A stretch of DNA of 64,000 nucleotides, from IMG/VR virus record IMGVR_UViG_3300024180_000005, positions 1 through 64,000 of that record; one strand, 5' to 3'. Positions 6,850-15,608 of this stretch are shown here, one piece after another (position 1 is the first letter of the stretch; every line of letters begins with the position of its first letter). A program made the translations under genes and the position numbers. The notes below the pieces were generated by a model. It had not been told where the DNA came from, ran no database searches, and worked only from the letters and a program-made list of their open reading frames with translations. This DNA is from a virus.

Positions 6850-8742
6850 TTATTTTACTTCTTCAAAGTCTGCATCTTCTACTTTATCATCACTGCTTGA
6901 TTCACTAGACTCATTAGTATTATTCTCGGTTGCACTTTCTTGATACAATCTAGTACTAATCTCATTCCAACTCTCATTTAACTTTTGAGATGCCTCATCA
7001 ACCTTAGTAACATCTTTCTCACCATATGCAACTTTTAGTGATTCTAAATCTGTTTTTAAAGTAGATTTGTCTTCTTCGGTCAGCTTTTCTTCAAATTCTT
7101 TCATCTGTTTCTCGGTTTGGAATATTTGACTATCTGCTTGGTTTAATTTCTCAACCTTTTCCTTTTCGAGTCTATCAGATTCCGCGTTTGCCTCAGCATC
7201 TGCTTTCATTTTTTCAATCTCTTCTTTTGTAAGCTGAGATCCGCCTTCGATTCTGATTTTGTTTTCTTTACCAGTTGCTTTATCCTGTGCAGAAACGGAC
7301 AAGATTCCATTTGCATCTATATCTAAAGTTACCTCAATCTGAGGAACTCCTCTAGGTGCAGACATAATACCATCAAGGTTAAACTTACCTAATGAACGAT
7401 TATCTTTTGCCATTGGTCTTTCTCCTTGTAGAACATGTAGCTCTACTGATGGTTGATTATCTGATGCAGTTGAAAAGGTTTCACTCTTTCTTGTTGGAAT
7501 TGTTGTGTTTGCCTCAATCAATTTTGTGAATACACCACCCATCGTTTCAATTCCTAATGATAAAGGAGTTACATCTAATAAAAGAACATCTGTAATTCCA
7601 CCATTTAATACCGCACCTTGAATAGCAGCACCTAAAGCAACAACTTCATCAGGATTTACTGATTTATTAGCTTTCTTACCAATGAACTTCTCGATACCTT
7701 CTTGTACTGCAGGAATTCTTGTAGTACCACCTACTAAAATTACTTCATCAATATCACTCACTTCCAGATCCGCATTTTTTAATGCACTCTTTGCACATGC
7801 AACTGCTCTATCAACCAAAGGTGTTATCATTTGCTCGAATTTGGCTCTTGTCAATTTTTTAACAAAGTGTAATGGTAATCCATCTTGTGCAGTAATATAC
7901 GGTAGGTTTATTTCAGATTCAGATGTTGATGATAATTCAATCTTAGCCTTCTCTGCAGCTTCTTTCAATCTTTGTAATGCCATTGGATCTTTTGCCAAGT
8001 CCATTGAATGTTCAGATTTAAACTCTTCTAACATCCAATTGATTATTTCATTATCAAAATCATCACCACCTAAGTGAGTATCACCGTCAGTAGATTTAAC
8101 TTCAAATACACCATCACCTATCTCCAATACAGAAACATCATGAGTTCCACCACCACAATCAAAAACTAGTATTTTAGAATCTGAGTTTTTCTTATCCAAA
8201 CCATATGCCAATGCTGCAGCAGTTGGTTCATTGATAATTCTTTCCACTTTTAAACCTGCAATCTCACCAGCTTCAATAGTTGCTGTTCTTTCCGCATCTC
8301 CGAAGTAAGCCGGAACTGTAATAACCGCTCTAGTAACTTCATGTCCTAAATAATCTTCGGCAGTTTTTTTCATTTTCTGTAAAATAATTGCAGAAAGTTC
8401 TTGAGGTGTATAATCACGACCATCAATGTTTACAACAGGTACATTTCCTTTTTTAGATTTCTTAACCTCATAAGGAACACGCTTTACTTCATCTGTACAA
8501 ACAGAATAATCCTTTCCAATAAACCTTTTAATAGAGTATATTGTATTTTTTGGATTTGTAACTGCTTGTCTTTTTGCAGGATCACCTATTTTTCTATCAG
8601 TTCCCGAAAATGAAACAATTGATGGTGTTGTTCTTCTCCCTTCAGAATTACTAATTACTACAGGTTCTCCGGCCTCAACAACTGCACAGGCCGAATTTGT
8701 TGTTCCGAGATCAATCCCGATAATTACATTACTTTTACTCAT
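6850..8742 (-). CDS. dnaK: Hsp70 chaperone DnaK
   Basis: A full-length 630-residue Hsp70. Seen: N-terminal phosphate motif [50 protein letters not shown], the linker [15 protein letters not shown], a complete substrate-binding domain and helical lid, and a C-terminus ending [12 protein letters not shown] like cellular DnaK. Known: ATP-driven folding with DnaJ and GrpE. The phage also encodes both partners (14000 and 15870). Inferred: virion protein folding or takeover of host proteostasis. The sequence looks like a recent cellular acquisition. It is transcribed alone or last before a strong terminator. Confidence 0.97.
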   Translation of the reverse strand: MSKSNVIIGIDLGTTNSACAVVEAGEPVVISNSEGRRTTPSIVSFSGTDRKIGDPAKRQAVTNPKNTIYSIKRFIGKDYSVCTDEVKRVPYEVKKSKKGNVPVVNIDGRDYTPQELSAIILQKMKKTAEDYLGHEVTRAVITVPAYFGDAERTATIEAGEIAGLKVERIINEPTAAALAYGLDKKNSDSKILVFDCGGGTHDVSVLEIGDGVFEVKSTDGDTHLGGDDFDNEIINWMLEEFKSEHSMDLAKDPMALQRLKEAAEKAKIELSSTSESEINLPYITAQDGLPLHFVKKLTRAKFEQMITPLVDRAVACAKSALKNADLEVSDIDEVILVGGTTRIPAVQEGIEKFIGKKANKSVNPDEVVALGAAIQGAVLNGGITDVLLLDVTPLSLGIETMGGVFTKLIEANTTIPTRKSETFSTASDNQPSVELHVLQGERPMAKDNRSLGKFNLDGIMSAPRGVPQIEVTLDIDANGILSVSAQDKATGKENKIRIEGGSQLTKEEIEKMKADAEANAESDRLEKEKVEKLNQADSQIFQTEKQMKEFEEKLTEEDKSTLKTDLESLKVAYGEKDVTKVDEASQKLNESWNEISTRLYQESATENNTNESSESSSDDKVEDADFEEVK

Positions 8743-8809
8743 ATTTATTTATTTTTATTTTTAAAATTATATTCAAATTATGTGCCAAAAAATATTTATG
8801 ACACCGAAA

Positions 8810-8820
8810 TTTAATATATA
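8810..8820 (+). promoter_or_regulatory. Phage-type promoter element TTTAATATATA
   Basis: Exact element about 49 nt before the broken helix-turn-helix gene. The nearest ATG (8822) opens only three codons. Confidence 0.45.
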
Positions 8821-8869
8821 TATGAAAATATAATAGAAAGTTTATGATAGATTTCCTGTAAGGTTAGAT

Positions 8870-9198
8870 ATGTACTATGAAAATGATATCTACACTGCCA
8901 CAACCAAAAAAAATACTGACACGGAACCTGACACAGAACCTGACACAGAACCTGACACAGAAATATCTTTCATCTATTATGTAACTTAACAAATATTGCA
9001 GGTGGTAAGTCAAACAAAACAGAATATACATCAAGTAATAAAAAAACAACATTAGAATATGATAAAAATAAATACATATTATCTCTAATCTCTAAAGGTC
9101 TTAAAAATAAAGAAATTTCAGAATTGGTCGGTATATCCGAAAGAACTTTATATAGGATGAAATCAAATTTAAAAACAAAAAAAGTCTCAGAAATCTGA
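8870..9198 (+). pseudogene. Frameshifted small helix-turn-helix gene
   Basis: The ATG at 8870 opens a 39-codon frame (MYYENDIYTATTKKN, then TEPD repeats) ending at 8989. A second frame, open from 8956 to the TGA at 9198, reads KYILSLISKGLKNKEISELV and GISERTLYRMKSNLK, a LuxR/sigma-region-4-like helix-turn-helix. The second frame has no plausible start, and the frames overlap, so this looks like one gene with a shift between about 8956 and 8989. Inferred: a small DNA-binding regulator, now broken or misread. A terminator follows immediately. Confidence 0.6.
8918..8962 (+). repeat. 12-bp tandem repeat, about 3.7 copies
   Basis: Unit GACACAGAACCT (first copy with one G change), encoding Asp-Thr-Glu-Pro in the broken helix-turn-helix gene. 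Unit length is a multiple of three, so copy changes keep the frame. Confidence 0.85.
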
Positions 9199-9207
9199 GA
9201 CTTTTTT
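9181..9207 (+). terminator. Rho-independent terminator
   Basis: Stem AAAGTCTCAG/CTGAGACTTT with a 4-nt loop and T run, overlapping the end of the helix-turn-helix frame. Confidence 0.8.
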
Positions 9208-9279
9208 AATATTTACTTGATATGTCATACTATTATTATTTATAATACGTTATATTGATTAAAAGTTGTTTTGAAATAG

Positions 9280-9288
9280 TAATATATA
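9280..9288 (+). promoter_or_regulatory. Phage-type promoter element TAATATATA
   Basis: Core followed by CTAT and the ATG at 9293. The usual upstream T run is missing. Confidence 0.5.
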
Positions 9289-9292
9289 CTAT

Positions 9293-9577
9293 ATGTTCGA
9301 ATTTATAACTAAGTCTATTACAACATTTATCAATAAATTGATGAAATCATTTGGTGTACATGATGATGGATTCAGTGCGAGGAAAATGACCGCATTTATT
9401 GTTGTTTTACTTATAGTATATACTCATTACAAATGGTTGAAATCTTGTTACAGTAATAATGACTTCGGTTTATTGCCACAAGTATTGATGATTGATTTTA
9501 CTGCATTACTAACCTTATTGGGTTTAACAACCTGGGAAAAGATTAAAACTATGCAAAGTGATAAAGATAAGAAATAA
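9293..9577 (+). CDS. Small membrane protein, possible holin
   Basis: A 94-residue protein: amphipathic N-terminal helix (MFEFITKSITTFINKLMKSF), a GFSARKM turn, a first hydrophobic helix at about residues 32-50, a short loop and a second at about residues 66-82, then a charged tail (KIKTMQSDKDKK). Size, two TM helices and charged C-terminus fit phage holins, but no signature proves it. It is transcribed from its own phage-type element. Confidence 0.5.
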   Translation: MFEFITKSITTFINKLMKSFGVHDDGFSARKMTAFIVVLLIVYTHYKWLKSCYSNNDFGLLPQVLMIDFTALLTLLGLTTWEKIKTMQSDKDKK

Positions 9578-9721
9578 TTATTTTATAATTATTTCGGTTC
9601 CAATTCCTCGACCAGTTTTTTTATAAAAAGGAACCCATTTATATCCACCATTTTTCGAAAATCTTCTAATTTTAATCTTACCTCTTTTTCTTTTAAAATC
9701 ATTAAAATTTTTTAATTTCAT
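9578..9721 (-). CDS. Small basic protein
   Basis: A 47-residue, Lys/Arg-rich protein beginning MKLKNFNDFKRKRGKIKIRR. The frame extends upstream to 9850, but that part overlaps the zinc-finger-like gene in another frame. The ATG at 9721 overlaps that gene's end by 20 nt, as usual for coupled genes. The first nine residues resemble the tag family, but no [IL]-x-E follows. Function unknown. Confidence 0.45.
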   Translation of the reverse strand: MKLKNFNDFKRKRGKIKIRRFSKNGGYKWVPFYKKTGRGIGTEIIIK

Positions 9722-9923
9722 CTTCCCATTCTTTTTTTGATATAGACATAGTTGATTTATTAAAGTGTTTATGTGCATCATTTTGCTCTTTTGTTCCTCG
9801 ATTGAAGTTCCAAAACTTTGCAACTTCAGAAGAACATTGTAGTATGACAATTAGTCCACCACCATCTGTTCTGTAAAGGTACTCTCCACAGAGAGAGCAC
9901 CTGTACTTTTCAATCTTAGTCAT
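9702..9923 (-). CDS. Small protein with N-terminal CxxC
   Basis: A 73-residue protein beginning MTKIEKYRCSLCGEYLYRTDGG, with a CSLC pair at residues 9-12 suggesting half of a zinc site; no second clear pair is seen apart from a lone Cys. The C-terminus is charged. The start at 9923 is supported by TTAATATATA exactly 4 nt upstream. No family recognised. Confidence 0.55.
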   Translation of the reverse strand: MTKIEKYRCSLCGEYLYRTDGGGLIVILQCSSEVAKFWNFNRGTKEQNDAHKHFNKSTMSISKKEWEDEIKKF

Positions 9924-9927
9924 AAAC

Positions 9928-9937
9928 TATATATTAA
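9928..9937 (-). promoter_or_regulatory. Phage-type promoter element TTAATATATA
   Basis: On the minus strand, followed by GTTT and the ATG at 9923. It overlaps the stop region of the RNA ligase gene. Confidence 0.5.
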
Positions 9938-11145
9938 TCTTCGTTTTCGTCTTCTGGTACATCTATAAAGAAAATAGAGGCATCTCTTTCTTTCAAAAAT
10001 TCTCTGGCGATTTTCAACTTTCTTGTTTGATCGGATACCCAATCTTTTGCTAAGTCATAGACATCAGTGTTTCCTTTTGATAAAGACATAACGTATCCAA
10101 AGTTTCTTTCTTTTCTATATTTCAAGGCGAAAGTCTTTCTCATTAGTTGTAATCTTAAATCTCCAGTCCAGTCTTTACCTACACCACCTTCAATAAACAA
10201 CTCATAAGATTCATTTATATCTTTTACTTTTTCAGAAACAGCGTGTTTTACAACAGCTATTATCTTTTCGATTCTAGCATGTGCCTCTACTTCTTCTTCT
10301 GGTATTTGACCTAAAATATCATCGATTTTTTCATCCAAAACATATCTAACCAAAACATGTTCTCTATATAAGTCATTAGTCAATAAACCATGTCTCTCAC
10401 AATACCAAGATGTTTTAATCTTTATGAAAAGACCGTTCGTAAATTCTATGATCCATCCTTCTTTATCTTCTACTTTATTAGACATTTCAATAATCTCATC
10501 TAATGAATAAGTATAAGATGGTGCAACTTTCAAAGTGCCTATTTCTTTAGAGAATTTAGATAAGTCTAAATATTCACCAGTTTTATTATCTCTTAATCTT
10601 AGTAAAATCAATTCTTCATCTAAGTATCTTAAAACGATTCTATTATTTGGTGCAACATATTCAAATATAGCAACATAATCGTTATCTAAAGACCAGTCTA
10701 CGAATCTTTTCAAATCCGTGTTTGATTTATATAATCTATTCATACCCAATGCTTGATCAGACTCGAAAGACATTTTAGATTTACCTAAAACAGAACCATT
10801 TGGTAATCTTACGAAAGATGCGATGGAACCATCTTCTTTGTTATAGATTGATTTTATTTTTAAATCCTCAACTAAAGAATATTGAGACTCCGCAACTTGG
10901 TTTAAGTTAAAGAATTTGTGTAGTAATAAATATCTTTTGAATAAAGAACCATCCTTGTTAAAAACATACGTCAATCCCCTCATTTCGAATGCCAAGTTGT
11001 CTATGAAGTCAGAATATTGTGCAAGTCTATAGTTGAATATAGATACATTATACCCATCAATCACAAACTTTGATTCATAGAATGTTGAATCTATACCTAA
11101 AGTAAGTGTAGCCGCTTCGTCATATGATAATAAGTATCTTTCCAT
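9934..11145 (-). CDS. rnlA: RNA ligase, T4 Rnl1-type
   Basis: A 403-residue protein. Seen: FEMRGLTYVF before the catalytic motif KEDGS (Lys near residue 102, nucleotidyltransferase motif I), VAIFEYVAPNNRIV (motif III region), EGWIIEF (motif IV) and FIKIKTSWY (motif V). The helical C-terminal domain continues to an acidic tail. Known: T4 Rnl1 (374 residues) repairs tRNA broken by host anticodon nucleases. Inferred: the same role here, possibly with the kinase-like protein at 54282. A host-type promoter box lies 17 nt before the start, which suggests early expression. Confidence 0.88.
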   Translation of the reverse strand: MERYLLSYDEAATLTLGIDSTFYESKFVIDGYNVSIFNYRLAQYSDFIDNLAFEMRGLTYVFNKDGSLFKRYLLLHKFFNLNQVAESQYSLVEDLKIKSIYNKEDGSIASFVRLPNGSVLGKSKMSFESDQALGMNRLYKSNTDLKRFVDWSLDNDYVAIFEYVAPNNRIVLRYLDEELILLRLRDNKTGEYLDLSKFSKEIGTLKVAPSYTYSLDEIIEMSNKVEDKEGWIIEFTNGLFIKIKTSWYCERHGLLTNDLYREHVLVRYVLDEKIDDILGQIPEEEVEAHARIEKIIAVVKHAVSEKVKDINESYELFIEGGVGKDWTGDLRLQLMRKTFALKYRKERNFGYVMSLSKGNTDVYDLAKDWVSDQTRKLKIAREFLKERDASIFFIDVPEDENED

Positions 11146-11162
11146 CTTCGTTGTTTAGAATA

Positions 11163-11170
11163 CAAATATA
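11163..11170 (-). promoter_or_regulatory. Host-type -7 promoter element
   Basis: TATATTTG on the minus strand, 17 nt before the RNA ligase ATG, back to back with a phage-type element for the plus-strand gene at 11196. Confidence 0.55.
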
Positions 11171-11179
11171 AGAAATTTA

Positions 11180-11191
11180 TTTTAATATATA
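11180..11191 (+). promoter_or_regulatory. Phage-type promoter element TTTTAATATATA
   Basis: Followed by ATAT and the ATG at 11196. Confidence 0.6.
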
Positions 11192-11195
11192 ATAT

Positions 11196-11840
11196 ATGAA
11201 GTATATAAAACAGTTTGAAAACTTTCTAATAAATGAGGGTAGGTATGATAAAATAAGTAATGAGATATCATCTAGTATATTTAATCACTGGAAAAATGAT
11301 TTTTTATCAGGTGAAGTGGAATCTACTTTTGAAGATACTTTTGAAAATAAAGATTTGTATATCGACATAGTAGCAGTTATTAACTTTTCAAAGGATTATG
11401 AGAAAGGTTTAACTATTGATGCTGGTGCTGATGAATCAACTAATTATATTGAAGTTTGTTTTGAGGTAAACCCAGATTTACTCCCAAGATTTTGGCAAGA
11501 AATATCTATGAATTTAAAAGATGTTATTAGACATGAAATTGAACATCTTACACATGGAGATGGTGAAAACTTAAACCCATATAAAAAAATGGAAGATGAT
11601 AGATTCATAAGAGATATGATTTCTGCAAAGATTTTACCTAAATCCATGTATTTTAAGTTGGAAAAAGAAATAGATGCTAATCTACAGGGAATGTATTTTA
11701 GAGCAAAAAAAGAACACAAACCACTTTCAGATATAATCAACCAATATTTAGATTTACAAGATATTACAATTGATGAGAAGAATGATATACTAGATCTTTG
11801 GAGAAAGAGGGCAGAGATTCTTAATCTACCTAATTTTTAA
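11196..11840 (+). CDS. Tagged zincin-like metalloprotease candidate
   Basis: A 214-residue protein beginning MKYIKQFENFLINEGRYD, a tag-family N-terminus with an I-N-E step. Near residue 112 it has VIRHEIEHLTHG, a classical HExxH zinc-protease motif (HEIEH) within a helix. A distal Glu (KEIDANLQGMY near residue 157) could be the third ligand. The preceding region is acidic. Inferred: a small metalloprotease carried in the head and acting either in maturation or in the newly infected cell. A nuclease-like gene follows after 12 nt. Confidence 0.65.
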   Translation: MKYIKQFENFLINEGRYDKISNEISSSIFNHWKNDFLSGEVESTFEDTFENKDLYIDIVAVINFSKDYEKGLTIDAGADESTNYIEVCFEVNPDLLPRFWQEISMNLKDVIRHEIEHLTHGDGENLNPYKKMEDDRFIRDMISAKILPKSMYFKLEKEIDANLQGMYFRAKKEHKPLSDIINQYLDLQDITIDEKNDILDLWRKRAEILNLPNF

Positions 11841-11852
11841 GATATATACGAT

Positions 11853-12362
11853 ATGAGTAGAAAATCTTCAATAAATAAAATTAAGAGAGATAACTCTAAA
11901 TCTAAAAGTATAGAGGCCGCTATGTGTATGTATCTATATGAGAAATCACATTCACCAATCACAACCAGATTTACAGGAATGGGTCTTCAAGAGTGTGATG
12001 TAATATCTATATCAAAATCTGATTATATATATGAGTATGAGATTAAGACAAGTAGAGCGGATTTTAAAAAGGATTTTATTAAAGAGAAACACACACATAT
12101 AATAAATGAGAAATATACAAAAACTATTAAAGGTGAGTTAGTTTATTTATTACCAAACTATTTTAGTTTTGTTACACCAAGAGATTTGATAACTGTAGAT
12201 GAAGTTCCTGATTATGCTGGTTTAATCTATATGAATGAGGATTCTTCCTTTGAAGTCATAAAGAAACCAAAGTTATTACATAAGACTAAGGCAAATGAAG
12301 AGTTCATACGAAAGTTGGCACACAACCTAAGCTGCAAGCTTATTTTCAATAAAATAGTTTAG
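11853..12362 (+). CDS. PD-(D/E)xK nuclease-like protein
   Basis: A 169-residue protein. The segment ECDVISISKSDYIYEYEIKTSRADFKKD (residues 48-75) has the D...E-x-K arrangement of PD-(D/E)xK nucleases: Asp after Cys, then EIK on the next strand, followed by the SxxDFxKD pattern seen in MmcB-like and phage nuclease-fold proteins. Inferred: DNA processing. Its TAG stop overlaps the convergent cytidylyltransferase by 4 nt. No tag; probably co-transcribed with the zincin gene. Confidence 0.6.
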   Translation: MSRKSSINKIKRDNSKSKSIEAAMCMYLYEKSHSPITTRFTGMGLQECDVISISKSDYIYEYEIKTSRADFKKDFIKEKHTHIINEKYTKTIKGELVYLLPNYFSFVTPRDLITVDEVPDYAGLIYMNEDSSFEVIKKPKLLHKTKANEEFIRKLAHNLSCKLIFNKIV

Positions 12363-12778
12363 GATTTCTTTTCTTTTTTATATCTATCAATAACTCTCTT
12401 ACGTAACTCTGTTGTAGAGAATGAATGTTTTCTAGTATTATAATACATTTCAATATGATCTAAATCTTTACCAGTAAATTCTTTCTCTTTATATTCTTCA
12501 CCAATAACTCTTAAATTTATTGGATATGTGTATAGAATATCTAATAGGTCTTTTTCGGTAGAATAAACAACAACTTCATCAACATATTTACAAGATTCTA
12601 ATTGTATAAACCTCTCAACAACACTTTGTATTGGTTTATTCTTTTCTGGTCTATCTATAGTTGGATCTGTTTGAAGTCCTACTATAAGATAGTCACATTT
12701 AGATTTTGCTTCTTTTAACATCATTATATGTCCTGCGTGAAATAGATCAAAGCAAGAACAAGTGAATCCTGTCTTCAT
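12359..12778 (-). CDS. Cytidylyltransferase-like nucleotidyltransferase (TagD/RfaE type)
   Basis: A 139-residue protein with the HxGH signature in CFDLFHAGHIMML (residues 9-21) and the second conserved motif SFSTTELRKRV (RTxGISTT-like) near the C-terminus, plus VGLQTDPTID. Known: family members make CDP-glycerol or ADP/CDP-activated sugars and alcohols. Inferred: supplies an activated precursor for surface or virion glycans, perhaps with the glycosyltransferase series at 40.8-47 kb. Its start overlaps the gene upstream by 4 nt, so it is translationally coupled. Confidence 0.82.
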   Translation of the reverse strand: MKTGFTCSCFDLFHAGHIMMLKEAKSKCDYLIVGLQTDPTIDRPEKNKPIQSVVERFIQLESCKYVDEVVVYSTEKDLLDILYTYPINLRVIGEEYKEKEFTGKDLDHIEMYYNTRKHSFSTTELRKRVIDRYKKEKKS

Positions 12779-13014
12779 ATATTCAATAAAAATAGATTTA
12801 ATATTCGATCAGTCTTGTCGAATTGGTTTCCTTTAGAATCGGTTACGCTTATCTCACCACTAACGAAGTTCTCTATCAGAAAGTAATCGTTGATAATATC
12901 ATCACTCTCACACTTTTCGAAAACGACATGTTCTTTTGTCTCCCAGGCATAGGAGATTCCAAGTTCTTTTCGTTTTCTAAAAAGATTCGTGTTTGTGGCT
13001 CTTTCTGAAATCAT
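12775..13014 (-). CDS. Hypothetical protein
   Basis: A 79-residue mixed-charge protein (MISERATNTNLFRKRKE start). No motif recognised. It overlaps both neighbours by 4 nt (ATGA type), forming a tight three-gene unit with the cytidylyltransferase. Confidence 0.55.
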   Translation of the reverse strand: MISERATNTNLFRKRKELGISYAWETKEHVVFEKCESDDIINDYFLIENFVSGEISVTDSKGNQFDKTDRILNLFLLNI

Positions 13015-13220
13015 AATACCTTGATTTCTTTAGGTATCTGATTTTCTGTTATTTCGTATTCCTTTATATTAGTTTTTGTGTTGTTCACAACTACGAATTT
13101 AAAAGTCGTCTTGTTATCATATGTTCTTCTAACATGGTAATACTCGTCTATAGAACCATGCGTATGCACGGTTCCCAAATGCTTTCTATCTTCTGTATAA
13201 TTCAATATTTCCATATTCAT
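13011..13220 (-). CDS. Hypothetical protein
   Basis: A 69-residue protein beginning MNMEILNYTEDRKHLG; beta-rich-looking with TVHTHGS and FKFVVVNN segments. No family recognised. First gene of the coupled trio ending in the cytidylyltransferase. Confidence 0.5.
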   Translation of the reverse strand: MNMEILNYTEDRKHLGTVHTHGSIDEYYHVRRTYDNKTTFKFVVVNNTKTNIKEYEITENQIPKEIKVL

Positions 13221-13247
13221 TATATGGAAAAGTCTAAAAATGTTTTA

Positions 13248-13433
13248 TTATAAAGATGATTTAGCAGACTCATATTGTTTATCCGAAAGAACTTTTATCT
13301 CTCTTCCATTAAACTCTTCTTTAGAAAGATATTTACTCGTCTTTAAAGTTTTTTGTAATGATAATATAAAGGTATTTGTCCCATCATATTTTCTTATTTT
13401 CTTATTAAGTTCTACTTTTTCTTCTATTTTCAT
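13248..13433 (-). CDS. Hypothetical small protein
   Basis: A 61-residue Lys-rich protein (MKIEEKVELNKKIRKYDG). No motif seen. An overlapping plus-strand frame at 13240-13473 lacks plausible composition and was not called. Confidence 0.45.
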   Translation of the reverse strand: MKIEEKVELNKKIRKYDGTNTFILSLQKTLKTSKYLSKEEFNGREIKVLSDKQYESAKSSL

Positions 13434-13507
13434 TTTACTATTTTTTATAAAATTACATATAAACTTTGTATAATCAAAATTATATAAGAAATAAAAAATA
13501 TTATTAT

Positions 13508-13996
13508 ATGATAATAAAGTTAAGAGCAGAAGATATTGTAAAACGTTGTTTATGGGATAATTATGTTTACTACATACTTAGCGGTTCCGATAAAGAGGCA
13601 CAAAGGATTCTTAATGAAAATGAAGAAGTAGAGATTAGTGAGAAAGATGCACTTGTAATTGGATTACTTAAAGTTATTGAAACTGATAATCTTATCCACA
13701 AGTTTAATGGATACATAATGGAAGTATTGACAAATAAATCTTTAAAGGAAAAAGATACATTATTAGTTAGAAAGAAGGCATTGGATGCCGCATTAGATAA
13801 GTTTGTTGATAAATTTCCTGATTATTGGAAACCAGGTGCCAATTATAGACATGGTCTATCAGATTTAGTTGAATATATTGAAAATATGAAATCTTCAATA
13901 GGATTATTAGAGGTTTATAAAATTGTTGATAAAAATATAACTTTTGAGTTTTATAACTCAAATAACGTAAGAAAACTATTAAAATTTAACTATTGA
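13508..13996 (+). CDS. Hypothetical protein upstream of grpE
   Basis: A 162-residue protein beginning MIIKLRAEDIVKRCLWDNY. The frame is open from 13466, but the ATG at 13508 has the usual A/T-rich upstream stretch and avoids an unlikely Tyr-rich start. Largely helical-looking with many charged residues. No family recognised. It is the first gene of a plus-strand series running through grpE to dnaJ. Confidence 0.6.
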   Translation: MIIKLRAEDIVKRCLWDNYVYYILSGSDKEAQRILNENEEVEISEKDALVIGLLKVIETDNLIHKFNGYIMEVLTNKSLKEKDTLLVRKKALDAALDKFVDKFPDYWKPGANYRHGLSDLVEYIENMKSSIGLLEVYKIVDKNITFEFYNSNNVRKLLKFNY

Positions 13997-13999
13997 GAA

Positions 14000-14494
14000 A
14001 TGAAAAAGGATAAAGTTGAAGATATAAAAACAGAAGACAATATAAGTGGTGAAGATTACACGAATTATACGGTAACACAGGATTCTACATTAGAAGAAAA
14101 ACTGAAAGAAGAACAAAATAAATACTTACTTCTTTACTCAGATTTTGAAAACTACAAAAAAAGAACTCATAAAGAAAAAGAAGAACTGAAAAATAATACT
14201 AAAGTAAGTATGATAACTTCAATCTTAGATATGGATAATGATTTGGAACTTGCCATTAAAAATATAAAAGATGATTCTGCACGAGAAGGTGTTGAACTTA
14301 TTGTATCTAAAGTTCATACTTTTTTAAGATCACAAGGTATCGAAACTATACAAACAGAAACTTATGATATAGACTTACATGATGTTGTTTCAGTTTTAGA
14401 TATTGGTGAGACCAAGATTGTTGATGTTATTAGTAAAGGTTATTCATTAAATGGTAAACCATTTAGATATCCTAAAATTGTATTGGGTAGATAA
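14000..14494 (+). CDS. grpE: Nucleotide exchange factor GrpE
   Basis: A 164-residue GrpE. Seen: an acidic N-terminus, a long coiled coil with LLYSDFENYKKRTHKEKEEL (the conserved ENYKKR motif) near residue 55, and a C-terminal beta domain with DLHDVVSVLD and a KGYSLNGKPFRYPKIVLG ending, equivalent to the cellular GY-x-L-x3-RPA-x-V region. Known: GrpE releases ADP from DnaK. It overlaps nothing; the next gene starts 2 nt after its stop. Confidence 0.93.
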   Translation: MKKDKVEDIKTEDNISGEDYTNYTVTQDSTLEEKLKEEQNKYLLLYSDFENYKKRTHKEKEELKNNTKVSMITSILDMDNDLELAIKNIKDDSAREGVELIVSKVHTFLRSQGIETIQTETYDIDLHDVVSVLDIGETKIVDVISKGYSLNGKPFRYPKIVLGR

Positions 14495-14495
14495 A

Positions 14496-14996
14496 ATGTC
14501 AAGTAACATAATAAAAGATTTAAAGAGTAAACCGGAATATAGAAAATTCATTATAGAATCTCTTTGTCAAGGAGAAAGAGATTTAGAAAGTCTATTAGAT
14601 TATGTAATAGATAATAAGTTACATATTTTTGATATTGATGATTTCCAAGGTTCATTTTATTATGAAGATGATGAAACAATAGACTTAGTTCTCCCTACAA
14701 TTAGAAGAGTTTGGGGAAGAGTTTTCATTGATCCACCAGAAATACTTAAAGAAAAGAAGTTGGAATTTTTCCAACTTCTTTTTGATATTGACGACTTTAT
14801 AGATTATTTGTTAGATATAATACCAAAAGTCAAAACTTCTTTAATAGAATTTGATAAATTGGATAGAACCGCAGAAACTTTGGTTCTAATTGTTGATAAC
14901 TATATTTCGAGACTTTTGGAAGAAACTCGCAATAGCGACGATATATTAGCAGATATAAGAGATTTAAAAATAAAGAAAACATTAAGAAGATGGTAA
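14496..14996 (+). CDS. Hypothetical protein
   Basis: A 166-residue acidic protein beginning MSSNIIKDLKSKPEYRKF. The start at 14496 immediately after grpE is chosen over an ATG inside grpE at 14451. Helical and rich in Asp/Leu (IDDFIDYLLDIIP). No motif recognised. It overlaps the next gene by 7 nt. Confidence 0.6.
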   Translation: MSSNIIKDLKSKPEYRKFIIESLCQGERDLESLLDYVIDNKLHIFDIDDFQGSFYYEDDETIDLVLPTIRRVWGRVFIDPPEILKEKKLEFFQLLFDIDDFIDYLLDIIPKVKTSLIEFDKLDRTAETLVLIVDNYISRLLEETRNSDDILADIRDLKIKKTLRRW

Positions 14997-15334
14997 ACTG
15001 GTATATAAATAGTAAATTATCTAAGACTCAACAATATTTAAAGAAAGTAGAAGAGACGGTCGGACCATTTATGGAATATTTTATAGGTAGAATCTCGGAT
15101 ATTGAAGAATATGACATAGAAAAGATAGAAGAACTTTATAAAGAGATATTTGATGAGCTACCAGTTATGAGACTTCGCACAAGTAAAGACTATAACTATT
15201 CTCCATATTCAAAAGAAATGGAGATATGGCTAGAATACAACTCGTACACAGATATAATCTTTGTCGACCCTAAGAAGTCGATAAGAAGAGAGATACAACT
15301 AAACAACCTATTTAAAGATGATGAAAAAATATGA
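14990..15334 (+). CDS. Hypothetical protein
   Basis: A 114-residue protein (MVNWYINSKLSKTQQYLKK) with an acidic middle (DIEEYDIEKIEELYKEIFDE). No family recognised. It overlaps both neighbours within the grpE-dnaJ unit. Confidence 0.55.
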   Translation: MVNWYINSKLSKTQQYLKKVEETVGPFMEYFIGRISDIEEYDIEKIEELYKEIFDELPVMRLRTSKDYNYSPYSKEMEIWLEYNSYTDIIFVDPKKSIRREIQLNNLFKDDEKI

Positions 15335-15608
15335 TGATTTTAAAAAAGATAAAGATGCACTTTATCTAACGAAAGAGGAGATAGCCACAGTCAAATGGAC
15401 TAAATATGTGATTGTCGTACCTACAGAGGAAGACAGAAACGAACTTATGGAAGCATTCGAACATATCCACTACTCTGACATAGATACAGACAACATAGCG
15501 GTCAACCAGCTCGCACACGAGTATCTGGATGATGATAGAGAACCAGGAACATACAACAACATAGTAGTAGATCCAGTCGCTTATGAAAAAATGAGAGTAA
15601 AGAGGTGA
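15318..15608 (+). CDS. Hypothetical protein
   Basis: A 96-residue protein beginning MMKKYDDFKKDKDALYLTKEE. Contains a strand-like YVIVVPTEEDRNEL segment and an acidic C-terminal half. It ends in TGA overlapping a GTG that begins the next, interrupted frame. GC is slightly higher than in neighbours. Function unknown. Confidence 0.55.
   Translation: MMKKYDDFKKDKDALYLTKEEIATVKWTKYVIVVPTEEDRNELMEAFEHIHYSDIDTDNIAVNQLAHEYLDDDREPGTYNNIVVDPVAYEKMRVKR

Noticed and set aside
8864-9052. Minus-strand ORF with repeated CVRF
   Set aside because: It is the reverse reading of the 12-bp TEPD repeat and has no plausible composition or start context.
9578-9721. MKLKNFNDF start as a further tagged protein
   Set aside because: It is on the minus strand, very basic, lacks the [IL]-x-E step and overlaps another gene.
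9722-9850. Upstream extension of the small basic gene ending at 9578
   Set aside because: This part overlaps the CxxC gene in another frame that has its own promoter element; the shorter start is better supported.
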